Origin: Ananas comosus
Taxonomy: Eukaryota > Streptophyta > Magnoliopsida > Poales > Bromeliaceae
Reading direction: 5' to 3'
Length of the DNA stretch: 64,000 nt
NCBI RefSeq assembly: GCF_001540865.1
Contig: NC_033633.1
Span: 1,633,130-1,697,129 of the forward strand
The notes beneath the pieces are model-generated. The model was not told the origin of the DNA and made no database searches. It saw only the letters and a program-made list of their open reading frames with translations. The position numbers were made by a program, and so were the translations under genes. Each line of letters begins with the position of its first letter. Position 1 is the first letter of the stretch. Shown here piece after piece: positions 47,845 through 60,612 of this stretch.

Positions 47845-47861
47845 GCTCTGATACCATGTTA
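47845..47861 (-). mobile_element. LTR-retrotransposon primer-binding-site remnant
   Basis: On the minus strand the sequence is AACATGGTATCAGAGC. TGGTATCAGAGC is the usual primer-binding site complementary to initiator Met-tRNA, placed directly after an LTR ending in CA. The would-be LTR lies toward 47890, where WRKY coding sequence starts, so at most about 29 bp of it can remain. It is in the WRKY 3' UTR region. Confidence 0.4.
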
Positions 47862-47889
47862 TTGAAAATATTAGTCTAAGGACTAGAAA

Positions 47890-47934
47890 TCAACTTAGTA
47901 GCGCGTCGAGGAACGATTCGTCCCTGGACTCTCT

Positions 47935-47965
<31 letters not shown>

Positions 47966-50681
47966 TGCGTTTGCTGATAAGTATAGGAATTCATCTTGTT
48001 ACCAAACCCTGAGAAGTCATAGCTCCCTTGGTAGAAATAAGATTCATTGAGGAGAGAGTTAGTAGGAGCCATCATTTGGTTAGGGTGATTGAGGATCCCC
48101 GTCGACGCGGATGGCCTAATGGCGACCGCGGTGTTATTGTCGGTCTGAGGCCGATTGATCGCGTGCGAACCGCTGCTCCCGCGAGCTGCGGGGATGTCGT
48201 GGTTGTGCTTGCCCTCGTACGTCGTGATCACCGCCCGGAGGTCGTGGGACGCCCTCTCAACGTGCTTTCGGACCGGGCAATCGGGGGTGGTGCACTTGTA
48301 GTAGCTCCTGTTGAGGAACCAGAAATGAACCCAAGAATGTTAACCACAAGTACTCAATTTTCACTCAGCATCTCATTTTGATCTTATTTACTTAGTAGTA
48401 AATCCTACTCAAACAATTTCATATATATTATTATTATGTTCCTTTTCTTTATGAGCCAATTGTATATATTTCATGTCACATGAAAAGGTAGTAATTGTGT
48501 GCGTACGTGAGACAAGGAATTAGACTAAAACTTGTACTGTAAAAGAAGCTTAAAAAGGCCTTTTCAACTTTAAAATAAAACTTGTACTTAATGCATGTTA
48601 GAAAAGATAGCAAAATAGCTCGATGTTATAGTTTTTTAAACTTTTATTAATAAAATTGAGGTGTTGAGGTTAACTAGAAACAAAGATATATTATTCCAAA
48701 CAATTAAATAACAAAAACTAGTTATTGAATAGGTAAGTGGCTATATATGTACTTTATTTTATAATATTGATTTGAATAAGTCTCCTCACCTGGGATTGGG
48801 ATTCCCCTTAACCACCTTTTGACCATATTTTCTCCATCTATACCCATCATCAAGGATATCAATATCACTCATGGTTTGCACCACAACTCTTGGCTCCCTC
48901 ACTGTTCTATTTCCTGACATTGAAATCCCCTCACTATCACCTTCTCTCTTCCTGAAAAAAATAAAAAGGAAAAAAAAAAATCAATACTTAACAAATTTTA
49001 GCTCATTGATCACTATACAAAGTAATAATAATAAACTATATTTGATAGAGTGTTTAGTAATAAAAAACAAGGTATAAAATTTTTAAGATTTTTGAGCCTC
49101 AAATGCTTCTGATTTTGCTATACAAAAAAGTTCTTAGAAATATATTACTATAAACCGCTACAGCGTGGCCAAACAGGCATTTTCATATTCGAGTTTTTAA
49201 ATTTGAATTTAAACCTTTGTGCCATATACCCACCTCTTTGCATGAGGCTCATCCTCATCAAACTCATCATCCCCGGCATCCTGGGAGCTCATCTCCACCT
49301 CCTCGTTCCCGAACGACGCCGACGAGTTCTCGGGCGTCGCCGCCCCCCCGAACGAGTGCTCCGATGCCTCGTTCGCCACCGCGACATGAGCTTGTTGCAC
49401 TGCGCAAGCGGAGGAGGTCCTCCTCGTGGACTGAGGCTTCGGGTGGTTGTGCGTCCCCTTGTAAACGATCTCCGTGATCTGCCCATCGAGCGATCTCTCC
49501 ACCTTCTTCTTCGTCGGGCAGTTCGGGTACGTGCACTTGAAGTAGCTTCGCGGGTTCTCGCTCCCCTTCACTTGCTTTTGCCCGTACTTTCGCCAGTTGT
49601 ATCCATCATCTGATCTCCTCTGCTCTCTTATACTTTGAATTGGTTGCACCCTTGCATGGTTGTTACTGTTGTATCCACCAATGGAGTTATTGGTGTTCTC
49701 TCGGAGTGTTGAGGGATTTGGTGCAAAAGGATGTGTTGTTTCGGATTTTATGTTGATGGTGTTGGTGTTGGTGTTGGTGTTGGGTTCTTGGTAGTTCCAT
49801 GGTTGCTCCTATTTGATAAAAAAAAGAAAAGAAAAGAAAAGCAAACTTAATTAGTCAAACAAATTACACAAAATAAAGGATTAATTGCTCCTTAATTAAT
49901 CTTCTAGTTGCTTTAATCAGTCCCTAATTAACATCTACTATTTCTTCAAATTTTGTCAACTTTAATAAAAACTGTCACGCTAGCACCAAACAATTAATTA
50001 ATACTCGCCGCATGGCAATGTTTTTCATCTGAATTACTTAAATTTTGAAATAAATAAGAAAGATTACAGTAGTGAAAAGGCGCGAATCGTACCGATGAGA
50101 TCGCGGCAGAAGAAGATGAATGGAAAGGATATGATGTTGGCATGTTTCCTCTTTTAGTTAAGTTTTGAAAAGAGAAATCCGAGTACATGCTTTGCTGCTC
50201 ATCTTTGCTGCCTCTCCAATTGAAGGATTGAGTAGGAAATAGTGCCCCAGTAGTTGGTGATGGAAATATCTGTTAAAAAATAATAAGAAGAAAGTTGTTA
50301 CATGTATTTCTCAATCATTTTCTATCATATCGATCTTTCGGATATGTACATGTATAAATCGCACTATGATATTGTTAAAAATTTTAGTGATTTGCTTACG
50401 CTAGAGGTGAGTAAAGCGGGCGAGTCGAGTAGATCGGCGGGGCTTAGACCGGAAGGGATGGCGAAGTAGGAGGAAGGAGAGATGGGAGGAGGGGAGATGG
50501 GGAGGGTAGGAGTCATGGATTTGAACTTGGGAACACCGACTCCGCTCTTCTCTACCCCTCCGTCGCCGCCGTTGCCGCCCCCAACACCCGAGAGGAGCTC
50601 GGAGAACGAAGGGGTGGGGAAAGAGAAGGCCATCGACCGGGAATTCGCCGATGTCTCTAAGCTCCCCGTGGGAGAAGCCAT
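47890..50681 (-). CDS. Group I WRKY transcription factor, WRKY33-type
   Basis: WRKY33-type factors bind W-boxes and control defence and stress genes downstream of MAP kinases. Five exons join in frame: 50400-50681, 50093-50269, 49234-49808, 48790-48951 and 47890-48307 (537 aa). The N-terminus has a Ser-Pro cluster (about residues 55-75, [18 protein letters not shown]), the MAPK-target type of motif. The first WRKY domain carries WRKYGQK at about 225-231, with C...C and HNH zinc ligands ([22 protein letters not shown]). The second has WRKYGQK at about 384-390 ([22 protein letters not shown]) and a phase-2 intron after NPNPR, as is typical. Asn-Thr repeats (about 163-170) and a Gln run (near 515) come from simple-sequence DNA. 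Arabidopsis WRKY33 is 519 aa. W-boxes upstream suggest self or cross regulation. Confidence 0.93.
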
Positions 50682-50965
50682 AGAGGTAAAAATAGAGCTA
50701 GAACTAGCGACAGATAGACAGACAGACAGATAGATTGAGATAAAGAAAAAAAGAGAGAGAGAGTTGGGGTTTGATGGCTCTTTGGAGAGAGGTGAGGGTT
50801 TCGTTAAAAAGGAGAGGATGGGGGTGATTCACTTGTGATATATGTGCATGGAAAGTAAGAGAGAGGGAGAGAGAGATATGGGGTGGGTGTTAGTGTTTGG
50901 GGGGAAATGGGGGTAGCTTCGAAGAAGGGGGAGGTATAGAGAGTTGGGGAGGGGGGTTTGAAAGT

Positions 50966-51001
50966 TTGACCGTTGACTAGTCAAATCTCGTGGGTTTGAC
51001 T
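50966..51001 (-). promoter_or_regulatory. W-box cluster upstream of the WRKY gene
   Basis: Within 36 bp, 285-320 bp before the start codon, there are TTGACC (50966-50971), the 12-bp palindrome TTGACTAGTCAA (50973-50984, two W-boxes tail to tail) and TTGACT (50996-51001). WRKY33-type genes are known to be autoregulated through W-boxes. A weak TATA-like CATATATCAC lies nearer the gene (about 50836-50846). Confidence 0.7.
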
Positions 51002-52284
51002 GGCGGCCCAGTTTCTTTCTCAGAGGAGATCTCTCTTCTTTCCTTTGTCCCTTTTATGGTGACGTGTCCCTTCGCACCCAGAAATTGGGACTCAGTGTTG
51101 TGACCAACATATCTTGTAGGCTATTGAGCTGAGGTTTGTGCTTTGATGGTGGTTTGGTGCATTTGTGGGTTTTTTTGGTGGGTTGTTTTGTGTTTTGGGA
51201 TGGTGATATCATCAAGACATTTTTTTCCTTTGACTTCTTCAATGGGATTGAAGTAACTTATTTACCTATATTCGGGTTCATAACACGAGTTAGTGATTTT
51301 TTTGTTAAAATATTTTTTTTTCTAAATGTTAATGATGAGTCATTAATTTTAGATTATAAATTTTAGCTTGGTGATGTATAAAAATGTTGATCCATAAGTT
51401 GTGAGATGCACTTACATTAGAACTCAAAAAATTGTCTGAATATAGGTAAATAAGTTAAATTTGGTATTTATTATCAGCATAATTGCAAAATCCAATTCAT
51501 GGCGCGTAGCGTTACATTTACAGGGGAAAACAATTGGCTTCCGAGGCAAGTATCCGAAACCGAGAAATGTCGCTTGTTCATGCGAGAATTTAGGGATTTT
51601 TTTTACATCTTTAATATTAAAAAATAATTGACAAGATTAGAAAAAAATATTAGTTCTTGATGAATGAAAGCATGAATAGGATGCAAAAATTATAACCATC
51701 ATCTTTTGAGTTTACAAATAGTATTGCTTTAAAAATATGTCGAAGACCCCAACCCCGGGCCCTTCACGTACCGATAATTATTTTAAACAAAGAAGTCGAG
51801 AACACGACCTCTATAACATTTATTCGCACAACGTTCGAGAACTCGGCTCTCTGGAAAAATCTGAAATTGTTATTATCTCATACTTGATTGAATTTATTTA
51901 GAAAATAAATCAAACAAAACCTTATATACCTAGGTTGCAAATATTTCATAGAAATAGGGCTGATAAGTAAGTGTTTAGAGGATGAAGCATCTGTACAAAT
52001 CAAGGGGTCAAAAGGGCTTGCGATCATAAACATGGAAATAAAATTGACAACACATAATCAATTAATATATCTCTTGTACAACCAATGTTCTTGTTAAAGA
52101 GAACTACACCTTTTACATCATTTGATCGGATGCATCGTAATAAATACGTACTCACAGCTAACACTTTGAAGGTAACAAAGGCTAGGATTTCACATTCTCA
52201 GAAAGGAGAAATCATTGTATCGCATTCATCGTCACCTCACCCTTATATATAAAGTGGCTCCAGATGTGCAAATGCAGTAAGGTT
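51002..52284. other. Spacer between FBL3 3' end and the WRKY promoter
   Basis: No gene is supported. The right end (about 52085-52284) probably holds the FBL3 3' UTR. Small frames near 51054-51366 look like chance. Confidence 0.45.
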
Positions 52285-55200
52285 CTATCTCACAACCACA
52301 TCTTGCAGCTGCTGTTTCCAAACTTCATTTGTTTCGAGCTGAACCTGCCACGGCGGAATCTTATCAGCCTATGCATCCAAATAAAACAGACTTGAATGAT
52401 AAAGTGTACGCGATCGGCGACTTATCGAAAACAAAAGGCTGGTTTCATGACTTCTATTGCTACTTAGGAGGCTAAAAAGTAATGGGTTCATGGGTTTGAT
52501 GCTAATGTTTAGAGGTGAGCACTGTTCAGCCAACACGGAGAGCGAATAAAAGCGACTCAGAGCAGTTGCTTCGGTTCGGTTCGGTCTTATAAATTGAGAA
52601 TCAAATAAACCAAAGCTGTAAAAGTTGAATAGGTATTAAACCAGACTGCTGTGAATATTCAAAAGCAATATCTGTAACATCAGCCAACATGCCAACAGAG
52701 GCTAAGTTTTGATCAGACAATGCAAGAACTGGACCATGAGGAAAGAAACAAAGCATACCTGGAAAGGTTTACTGATCCACTGAAATGAGCACCCGCGAGC
52801 TTCGATGTGTTGAAGAAGAGGTTTAGAAATTAAGGACTTGAACGACGAGTGAAGCTTCACTTTTGTCAATCCCCCGCAAGCCAACAGAGCAGCCGCCAAA
52901 CCGTTTGGTGTTACTCCCTTTAAGTGTAAAATCGTCATGTTCTGGAGGCAGCTTACGCTCACAAGTGCAAGAAGACCAACATCGGTGACCGAACAGAATG
53001 ACAAGTTTATCTGCAAAGAGATAAACAGAGAGATTAAAAACAATAGCATAACAAGTTAATGCATGAATAGTCCCTGTATGCAACTTAGTCCCGAACTTGT
53101 CTGCCAACTATTTTAGTCCCTGAAGTTTCCAATATGTTGTTAAATTATCCCTGCCCATCCAAAATATCTGCTGTTCCCAAGCCATTTGCCCAGTACACAA
53201 TCTTCTTTTATTAAAACACCATTTTACCCTCTCGCAAACTGAATTTCTTACTTCAATTTAACCAAACTTGGGTCAAAACAGTCATTTCACATGTAAAGGT
53301 TCACGCAGTGAATGTGTGACTCCTCCCCCGCCCTGAGAATACACACCCCACCACATACCCCCAAAAAACACACACAGGCATGAGATGACGAGAAAGAGAT
53401 TCAAGTACCTGACGAAGATTCTGGGAAAATCGAGCAAGTGGAAGCATCCCAGCATCATCAATATCATGGCATTTCTTTATGTCGAGCTTGGCAATTTGTC
53501 GGCATCCCACAGCAATAGCTGAGAGGCCTGCAGATGAAATGCGAGGACAACCTCGAATTTCCAATGTTTTTAAACTTGAGCATTTCGACAGTGCTCTCAG
53601 TGACTCATCTGTCATTTCTGTACAATACGCTAGATTAATCATTTGCAACAAAGGGCAGCCTCGAGCTATCTCAGTAACACCCTTGTCAGTTACTCCTACA
53701 GACCTGAAATTACAAAAGCTGTTGATCATTTCAACTAGTACTTCTCTATTTTTAAATCAACATTATGGCCAAACTTAGTGAGGTATATTAATGCTCAGAA
53801 AGATCAGTTCACGGCACACTGTAGCTCCATCAAATTGTCATGCAAAACAAATGTAAGATTAACATGAAAGGAATAGTGAAAAATCAAGTGCAATTCTTAG
53901 CAGCAGACTAAATATCCGACTTAATAATGTAAAAATACAGAATATTTCTTAAAGATCATACAAAGAACATTCCAGATACTTTCTAATACTAGCTATTTCT
54001 CTATCCAAATCATTCTTAATAACGAGATTAGTCATGTACAGTTTTTCCTGGTCTCCACACTGTCCAATTTCTATGAAAGTGAAACTAATCTAGCATTTCT
54101 TTCCAGAATATAAAGAAGCTACAGAGGAAAAGAAAGAGCATGCCAAAAAGCAACAAACCTGTACAAATCAAGCTCCTGCAGTTCCGGGCATGAATTCCCA
54201 ATATGAACAAGGCCTTCATCACTGATCTTCAAGCATATCCCAGCTTTTAGACTAGAAAGCTTGTGGCATCCAGAGATTGATTTAAGTCCTGCAAAACTAT
54301 GATCTAGTGAGCAACTAAATTTGATCCCATACTGCACAAAACTTAACGTTATGTCCGGAAAAATACCTTCATCGTCCAAATCATTATCTGTAAGGTCTAC
54401 TTCCTCCAAGAGATGGCAACGCTGTCCAATTAGACGTAATCCCAGGCTAGTAACCAGACTACAAGATTCCATCCTCAGCGAGGTGAGGGAAGTGCATGAA
54501 CTAGTCATAGTGGCTATTCCTACATCAGTTATTTCGCGGCAGCATGTAATGTCTAATTTAACCAAGCCTTTGTTTTTTGACGTGATGAAAGAAAGGCCTT
54601 CATCAGTCACTCCTGAGCACTTGCTTAAACTCAGCTCCTTCAAAGATGTACAGCAACTGCCAATAGATTTAAGCCCATTAGTTGTGACATGGGAACAATC
54701 TAAATTAATAGATTGCAGCGTAGAGAGCCTTTGTAAGCCACTTGATATAGAGGGAGTGACCTGCAACACCATGAATTAGAGATGTTACGTTAGACCTTGC
54801 ATTTTTTGCTTGTCATGGGAAAGAAATGGATAAACAATTTACTTACAAAAGAATGATATGCTAAACGTAGTTGGCGTAATCCTGGTGCACTATTTAATAT
54901 GGATGACAATCCAACATGACTGACGCGGTCACAGCTTGAAACATCAAGTACCTGTGTTGCAAACAAAAGCAAACTCATTAAAAGATAACTCCGGGGATAA
55001 AAAAAAATCAATTAAAGATAAGGCAACCAAAAAATAAACATGATTCAAACACACAAAACCACTTATTAGGGTAGCTATAAATGAGAAGTTTTATTTATTT
55101 GTTTCTAACCACCAACAAATTTCTTGTGCACGTTTGGATGAATAGCTTACCTCTAATGATTTAAAACCTTGCTTAAGACTTGAAAGGGCCTCATCACTCA

Positions 55201-56494
55201 TGGAAGGGCATCCGACTACAGCTAAATCTTCGAGATCATGAAGCTGCGAGAGAGCAGCAAGGGATTTCTTCGTGATCTGGAGAGACAAAAACGTAGAATT
55301 GTCATTCCAAGAACATAAAGTAGCCAGGAACAGACAACTAGCAGACAATTTTTGCTAAAAATAGGACCAAGTAGGCCAATTGCCACAACATATTCAGACG
55401 CATTCCTAATGCATTAAGATATCAACAAAGTATTAACTTAACATAGCTGCATCTCAACAATTTGATGAACAATAGGCGCTCAGGTATGAGGCAGTATAAA
55501 AAACTGAGGAAAACAACAATCTACTATAAAGAGAACATCAAGAATACAAGCTCTTATTGTGATACTTCGATTCAAGAAAACGCAGAACCACTTGTAATTC
55601 GAGAACATTTCGCTAGAGAGTACCCACTTTGAACGAAGATAATTACTCTAATTCATATGGAAACAAACCAGGTGATAAGTAGAAATTTGTTGGACCCTCT
55701 CTCAGCGGAAATATAAAAAAATGAAAACTTTGAGATGTTAAACATGAAGATCAGGAAGATACCGCGGTGTACGAGAGATCCAAACTCTGAAGCATCCTAC
55801 ACTTCACAGCGACCAATCCGACCCCCAAATCCGTCACCCCCAAGCACCACTTCAAGCAGAGCAACCTCAGCTTCGGGCACCCCACGGCGATGCACCCGAT
55901 CCCCATGTCCGTCACCCTCATGCACCTCGCGAGCCACAGCCTCTCGAGGTTCCGCGCCTTCCCGATCGCCGCGGCCGCCGCGTCCGTGAGACCCGTCGCG
56001 TTCGAGAGGTCGATCTCCACCAGCGCCGCGCAGCTCACCGCGAGGCTCTCAAGCCCCGCGGGCGAGAACGAGCGCGAGCGCGAGAGGTCGATCGAGCGCA
56101 GCGTGGAGCGGAGCGCGGCGGCGACGCACCCGAGGGCGGCGTCGCCGACGCGGCGGCAGAGGGAGAGGTCGAGGCGGGACACGGCCGGGTAGCGGGCGAG
56201 CGCGGCGGGGAGGAGCTCGGCGCGGAGCGGCCGCAGCGCGCGGCGGTGGCGGGACTCGGCGGCGTGGAAGGAGCGGGAGACGAGGGAGAAGGCCTTCCTG
56301 TCGAGGGGGTTCGCGTCGAGGCGATCCAGGATCAGGAAGAGGATCTCCTCCGCTAGGGTTTCGAAGGGGCTGGGCTCCTCCTCGACGCGGATCCGCTTCG
56401 GCGATCGGAGGCTCGGGCACGGGAGCCGGTCCCTGCGCTTGGAGAAGAGATCGAGCACTAGGGTTTCGAAGGGCGCGCCCCCGATCTCCCCCAT
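52285..56494 (-). CDS. FBL3: F-box/LRR-repeat protein 3 (FBL3-like)
   Basis: F-box/LRR proteins are substrate receptors of SCF ubiquitin ligases: the F-box binds SKP1/ASK and the leucine-rich repeats bind the target. Eight exons join in frame: 55763-56494, 55151-55276, 54847-54951, 54367-54760, 54159-54288, 53409-53703, 52759-53010 and 52285-52368 (705 aa). The F-box is at about 43-85 (PFETLAEEILFLILDRLDAN). About 18 cysteine-containing LRRs follow (typical piece LKELSLSKCSGVTDEGLSFI) to about 640, then a short tail (KIPPWQVQLETNEVWKQQL). The closest Arabidopsis type I know is At5g01720. The target is unknown. A double telo-box (AAACCCTAACCCTAAA on the minus strand) lies 20-40 bp upstream of the ATG. 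Exon 1 is much more GC-rich than the rest. All junctions are GT-AG. Confidence 0.93.
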
Positions 56495-58267
56495 GAAGCG
56501 CGTCTCGGAGTGGATTTAGGGTTAGGGTTTTGAGGAGAGGAAATGGCGGAGGAGGAGAGGACGAGGAGAGGGACGAACGAGGCGACAACGGATAACGGAA
56601 AACTGTGGGTGTTAAGAGGGAGCCGGTGCGATGTCAAATTACCAAAATGCCCATCCAGGGCATTATTCCCAGGAGGATAATTTACATATATTTCCTTCAC
56701 TCTTTAGATATTCGCATAGAAGTACTTCACTTTTTTCATCTATTATATCTCATGCGTTAGTTTTTCTTTCAACTAAAATTTTTTTAAAAAAGCAATTTTT
56801 TAAAAGAAAAAAAAAGAACTAAAGAAAAATATACTATGAGAGCATCTATTTTTGATCCTCTTTCTTTCTAATCTATTTTACTCTATAACAATAATTTTAC
56901 TCTTGGCTTGATAATTTATTTCAACAAATAATATTAAAATAAAATAAAAGCAAATTTCACTGGTAGTATATCTCAAAATTTTACAAATAAAATATGCTCG
57001 TCAGAAACATTTTCAAAAAATAAAAACTTAAAATTTCATATGAAAAGGTAAATATTATGGTGCACTATGAAAGCGTCTTAAAAGTCAGGGATCTATGTGC
57101 ATATTTTCCCTCCGATAACAGCGGGACTGCGGGCTAGTGATTTGACGAAAATAGCCCTGCCGAGGAGGACAAGTCTGCAGTCCTTGAGGGGCAAATCGGT
57201 AAATAGATGGGTTGGAGGTACGGTACGGAGCGGACTTGGCGGAGGGGCAAAATGGGAAAAGCGGGGCGGAGAATTAAGTGGGGAGGGACGATTCGGGGGA
57301 GGAGAGGACAAGCGGGCGAGTGCGGAAGGGTACGAACGCTTACTCATCGTGGACGGTGGGCCTAAACAACTTTGGAAAAGTCACCTGGTAATTTTTTATT
57401 TTTTTTAAAAAAACAGCATTTGGAGTGGAATCCGAATAACAATCACCATCCCGGTGAGGTTACCGCACTGCAGTAGGCTTTGCGTCCCCACTATTTAAAT
57501 AAATATTTAGCAGGAATAGCCACAGTTTATTTGCCTCGCTCGTATTCTCAATTCTCTTTATTAAATTTTTATTTGATTATAAAAATATTTGAAATTTACT
57601 TTATTTGGGTAAGAAAATTTAGATTTTGATTAAATTTTCTAGCTTATTAATTTACATTTATCTGACTATGATCCTGTCTATAAAAAGGATATATTAGGTT
57701 CAATTCTGTAAGCCGAATAAGTCAAAAAATTACTTGAAACTATTCGAATAGGTGGTTCAACCGGCCGATTTGTTTTAGTCAAATCGGCCAGAATTTCTTA
57801 ATTTAAGGCATATAAAAAAATTCAGCAGTATAAAACTAACTTAGCTAATTTCTTTTTCTATCAACATAAATTAGTGTTATAAAAAGCAAAAAATATGAAA
57901 ATTTATATTTATTTAATTTGATCTTAAAATTAGTATTTTATAATTAGACTAATGTTACCATACTCTTATTAGTATAGAACTTTTTATATTCATAAATTTT
58001 TGGCTGTCGGATAAAGGAATGTGCGGTTAGGATGATAGTCTTCTCCTATAATTGAGTGGGTAGTTAGTTGAATAATATGATTTAACTGGTGAAAATGGTG
58101 AAAGAGGTAGATCTAACGGCCGAAAATTTATGAATAAAAAGTGGTCTATATATTATAAAAGTATAATACCCGGACTCTTATAATTAAACATAATATAAAA
58201 ATAATAATATAAATATTTATGATGTCATACTGATATTATAAATTTAATTAGTAATTTTTTATCTAGT
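56495..58267. other. FBL3 promoter and intergenic region
   Basis: The first 140 bp hold the FBL3 leader with the telo-box. A GC-richer block at about 57110-57370 has an open frame on both strands, but no domain or splice pattern supports a gene. The rest is AT-rich. Confidence 0.4.
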
Positions 58268-58284
58268 GATAATTTTAGCAGTTT

Positions 58285-58431
58285 TTTTTTTGAGAGATAG
58301 GTAGCATGCTATTCGCTTTGTTTATTTCATTTAGAAATAAACTTAGCTTGAGATGTGAATCAACTAGAATTCGAACTTGGATCTCGGGTACCAACCATCA
58401 AATCTTTTCCCACTTGCTTTATGGACGATCA
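58285..58431 (-). mobile_element. tRNA-derived SINE, copy 2 with 17-bp TSD
   Basis: On the minus strand a tRNA-like head (AAAGCAAGTGGGAAAAGATT, then AAGTTCGAATTCTAG as B-box) is followed by a body (AATAAACAAAGCGAATAGCA) and an A-rich tail at 58285-58291. Perfect 17-bp direct repeats GATAATTTTAGCAGTTT flank it (58268-58284 and 58432-58448). Long, variable duplications and the oligo(A) tail show LINE-mediated retroposition. Confidence 0.85.
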
Positions 58432-58448
58432 GATAATTTTAGCAGTTT

Positions 58449-58581
58449 TAAGTATGGACGAGAAATAGTTTCTAGAAAAAAAAAATTCTCGGTAACCATA
58501 CACACCAAATGGGGGTGAGGTGAGCATAGCCCAAAGAAAAGCCAATTCAATTGGGGAGAAAAAAAAAATCAAGGTGGAGTG

Positions 58582-58637
<56 letters not shown>

Positions 58638-58715
58638 AGAAAAAGAAAAAGAAAGAGAGGAGGTATAGTACCGTACTTAAAAGGACCTCTTCCGGAGTAC
58701 CCACCTCGCCCGGAT

Positions 58716-58746
<31 letters not shown>

Positions 58747-60487
58747 TCTCTCTCTCTCTCTCATTTGGTCACGTCTCGGGAAGGCTCCTACTGCCACGCC
58801 TTACTGCCACCCTGTTTCGCAGACGAAAGAGAACTTAGAAAAAGGACCGTCCAATCCAAATTGGCCGCGTGGGTGGGTCCCGCGAATTTGCGTTGTGGGT
58901 TCTTTTGGTGGTTGGGTGCGCCGGGTGGTTGTAGTTGCTCCGGATTTTCCTGTACTAGAAGGGACGAGTGGGAGGAGACCACCCACCGAACAACATATTT
59001 ATTCCCCGCACCCGGTGTATCCGTACAAGTCATGCACCGTTGCCTAGTTGAGCACTTTGGGGCCGCTTGGTTGTATATAATTATAACTACACTGTAGTAG
59101 AAATTACAAAAAAAACCTCCAACTATAACAGTTGAAACTATACCTAAATTGATCGTACTTCTAACTACAGCAATTGGAGATATTAACTTTAAACAAAAAA
59201 TATATTTACCTCCGTAATTTTTTTCTAAATAATATATATACATACAGTGATAAAATTTTAAAAATTATTTCTTAATTGTATGCAATCAAACAAATTATTT
59301 ATAGTTATAGTACTTTTTACTATATCGAACCAAACAGGATGCACGAAATTATAACTGTTATATTTCTAATTGCATGTATATTCAATTACACTGTATTTAT
59401 AATTATATCAAACTAAATTATTTATATATGCTAATACATCAGCAACAATAATAATTATTTTATATTGTGATTCATCCTCATAAAATTAATGCGTAAATAT
59501 TATTTATGAATTCTAAGACTTGTTCTCAGGATATTACGGTAAATAAATTTGCACAAATGAATATCTAACCATATGTGGCGCACTTACGGTGCTCCGGGTG
59601 CATGCGACAGTTATGTTGTGTGATAGGTTCGTGTAGTTATTGCTTTTTTTTCTTTTGCTTTTTTCGTAGTTGGTGTAGTACTAGTACTACTACTACTACT
59701 GGATGGGACAGAGAAATAAAGATTCCTCCGCAAAAGTGTTGTGCGCTGCGGGGGAGGTCGCAACTGATGAGTAGTGCCTGCTGCTATCGCTTAATTTATG
59801 ATATTTTTTTTTTCTTTTATTTTCTTTGTTAGGAAAAAATATTTGCATATTTTTATTTTCTCCGGATTTTATTTTTTTTTAAAAATTAAACTATCATTTA
59901 TATGATTTCATATTTTTTCAATTTAGTATCATATGATTTAAAAATATATTAATTTAATATTATGTGGTTTTATTTTTTTTTCATCAGCTTTTTCGTTAAT
60001 ATTTTGTTAAATTATATAAATAAATTTATAATATTCTATCTAAATTTATCGAATATTTATTTTAGTATTTTTTAGTTTTAACTTTATTAATGATTTAACG
60101 AAAAAAATAAATAGTAAAAGAGATAATAAAAAAAAATTATGAGTACTAAATTAATATATTTTTAAATGATATGATATTAAAATAAAAAATACAAAATTAC
60201 GGAAATGGTATTTGAATTTTTTTTTTTTAATTCGGGGGTCGTAGGTTGTAACTGTTTCTGTGCGTAGACCGCGCACAGCCGTTCGAACAAATCTACGCCT
60301 GCCACGTGGAAAATCTAGAAGAACGTTGGAAAACGCCTTGTATCTGCCGTCCATCGCGCCTTGGGATCTGCATTTTTTGCATGCTGCTTTGAGATTCGGA
60401 GTGATGTAAAAGATTGGGGCTTGGCAAATCTTGTGAATCTTGAGGTGGAATAGACGGTCCTGAGATGGGTTTGACTAAGCTTTGTCA
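58449..60487. other. Intergenic region with GA/CT repeats
   Basis: It contains (GA)n at 58580-58632 and (CT)n at 58716-58762. A block of mixed composition (58770-59060) lacks a supported gene. A CCACGTGG G-box palindrome lies at 60302-60309, in a GC-richer patch (60230-60370) that could be an old promoter. No coding signal is seen. Confidence 0.4.
58580..58632. repeat. (GA)n microsatellite
   Basis: Uninterrupted GA dinucleotides, which produce artificial Glu-Arg frames on the plus strand and Ser-Leu frames on the minus strand. Confidence 0.9.
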
Positions 60488-60612
60488 GCTATATCTAGCT
60501 TAATTGACTAATAAAAGTTTAATGATTAATATTTGAGACCTTAAATTCGAAATTTAATTATTTAATATTTTTAGTTGAGTTTATTTTAAAAAAAAAACAA
60601 AGCAGATAACTT
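60488..60612 (+). mobile_element. Diverged SINE, copy 3
   Basis: On the plus strand, ttgagaccttaaattcgaaa resembles the SINE head with a decayed B-box. It is followed by gttgagtttatttt and aaacaaagcagata, matching the SINE body. It is more diverged than the copies at 22 and 58 kb. Confidence 0.45.

Noticed and set aside
57097..57408. Small gene in a GC-richer block upstream of FBL3
   Set aside because: Frames are open on both strands, with no domain, no good start context and no splice pattern.
58520..59047. 175-codon open frame with Glu-Arg repeats
   Set aside because: It exists because of the (GA)n microsatellite and has no splice or domain support.
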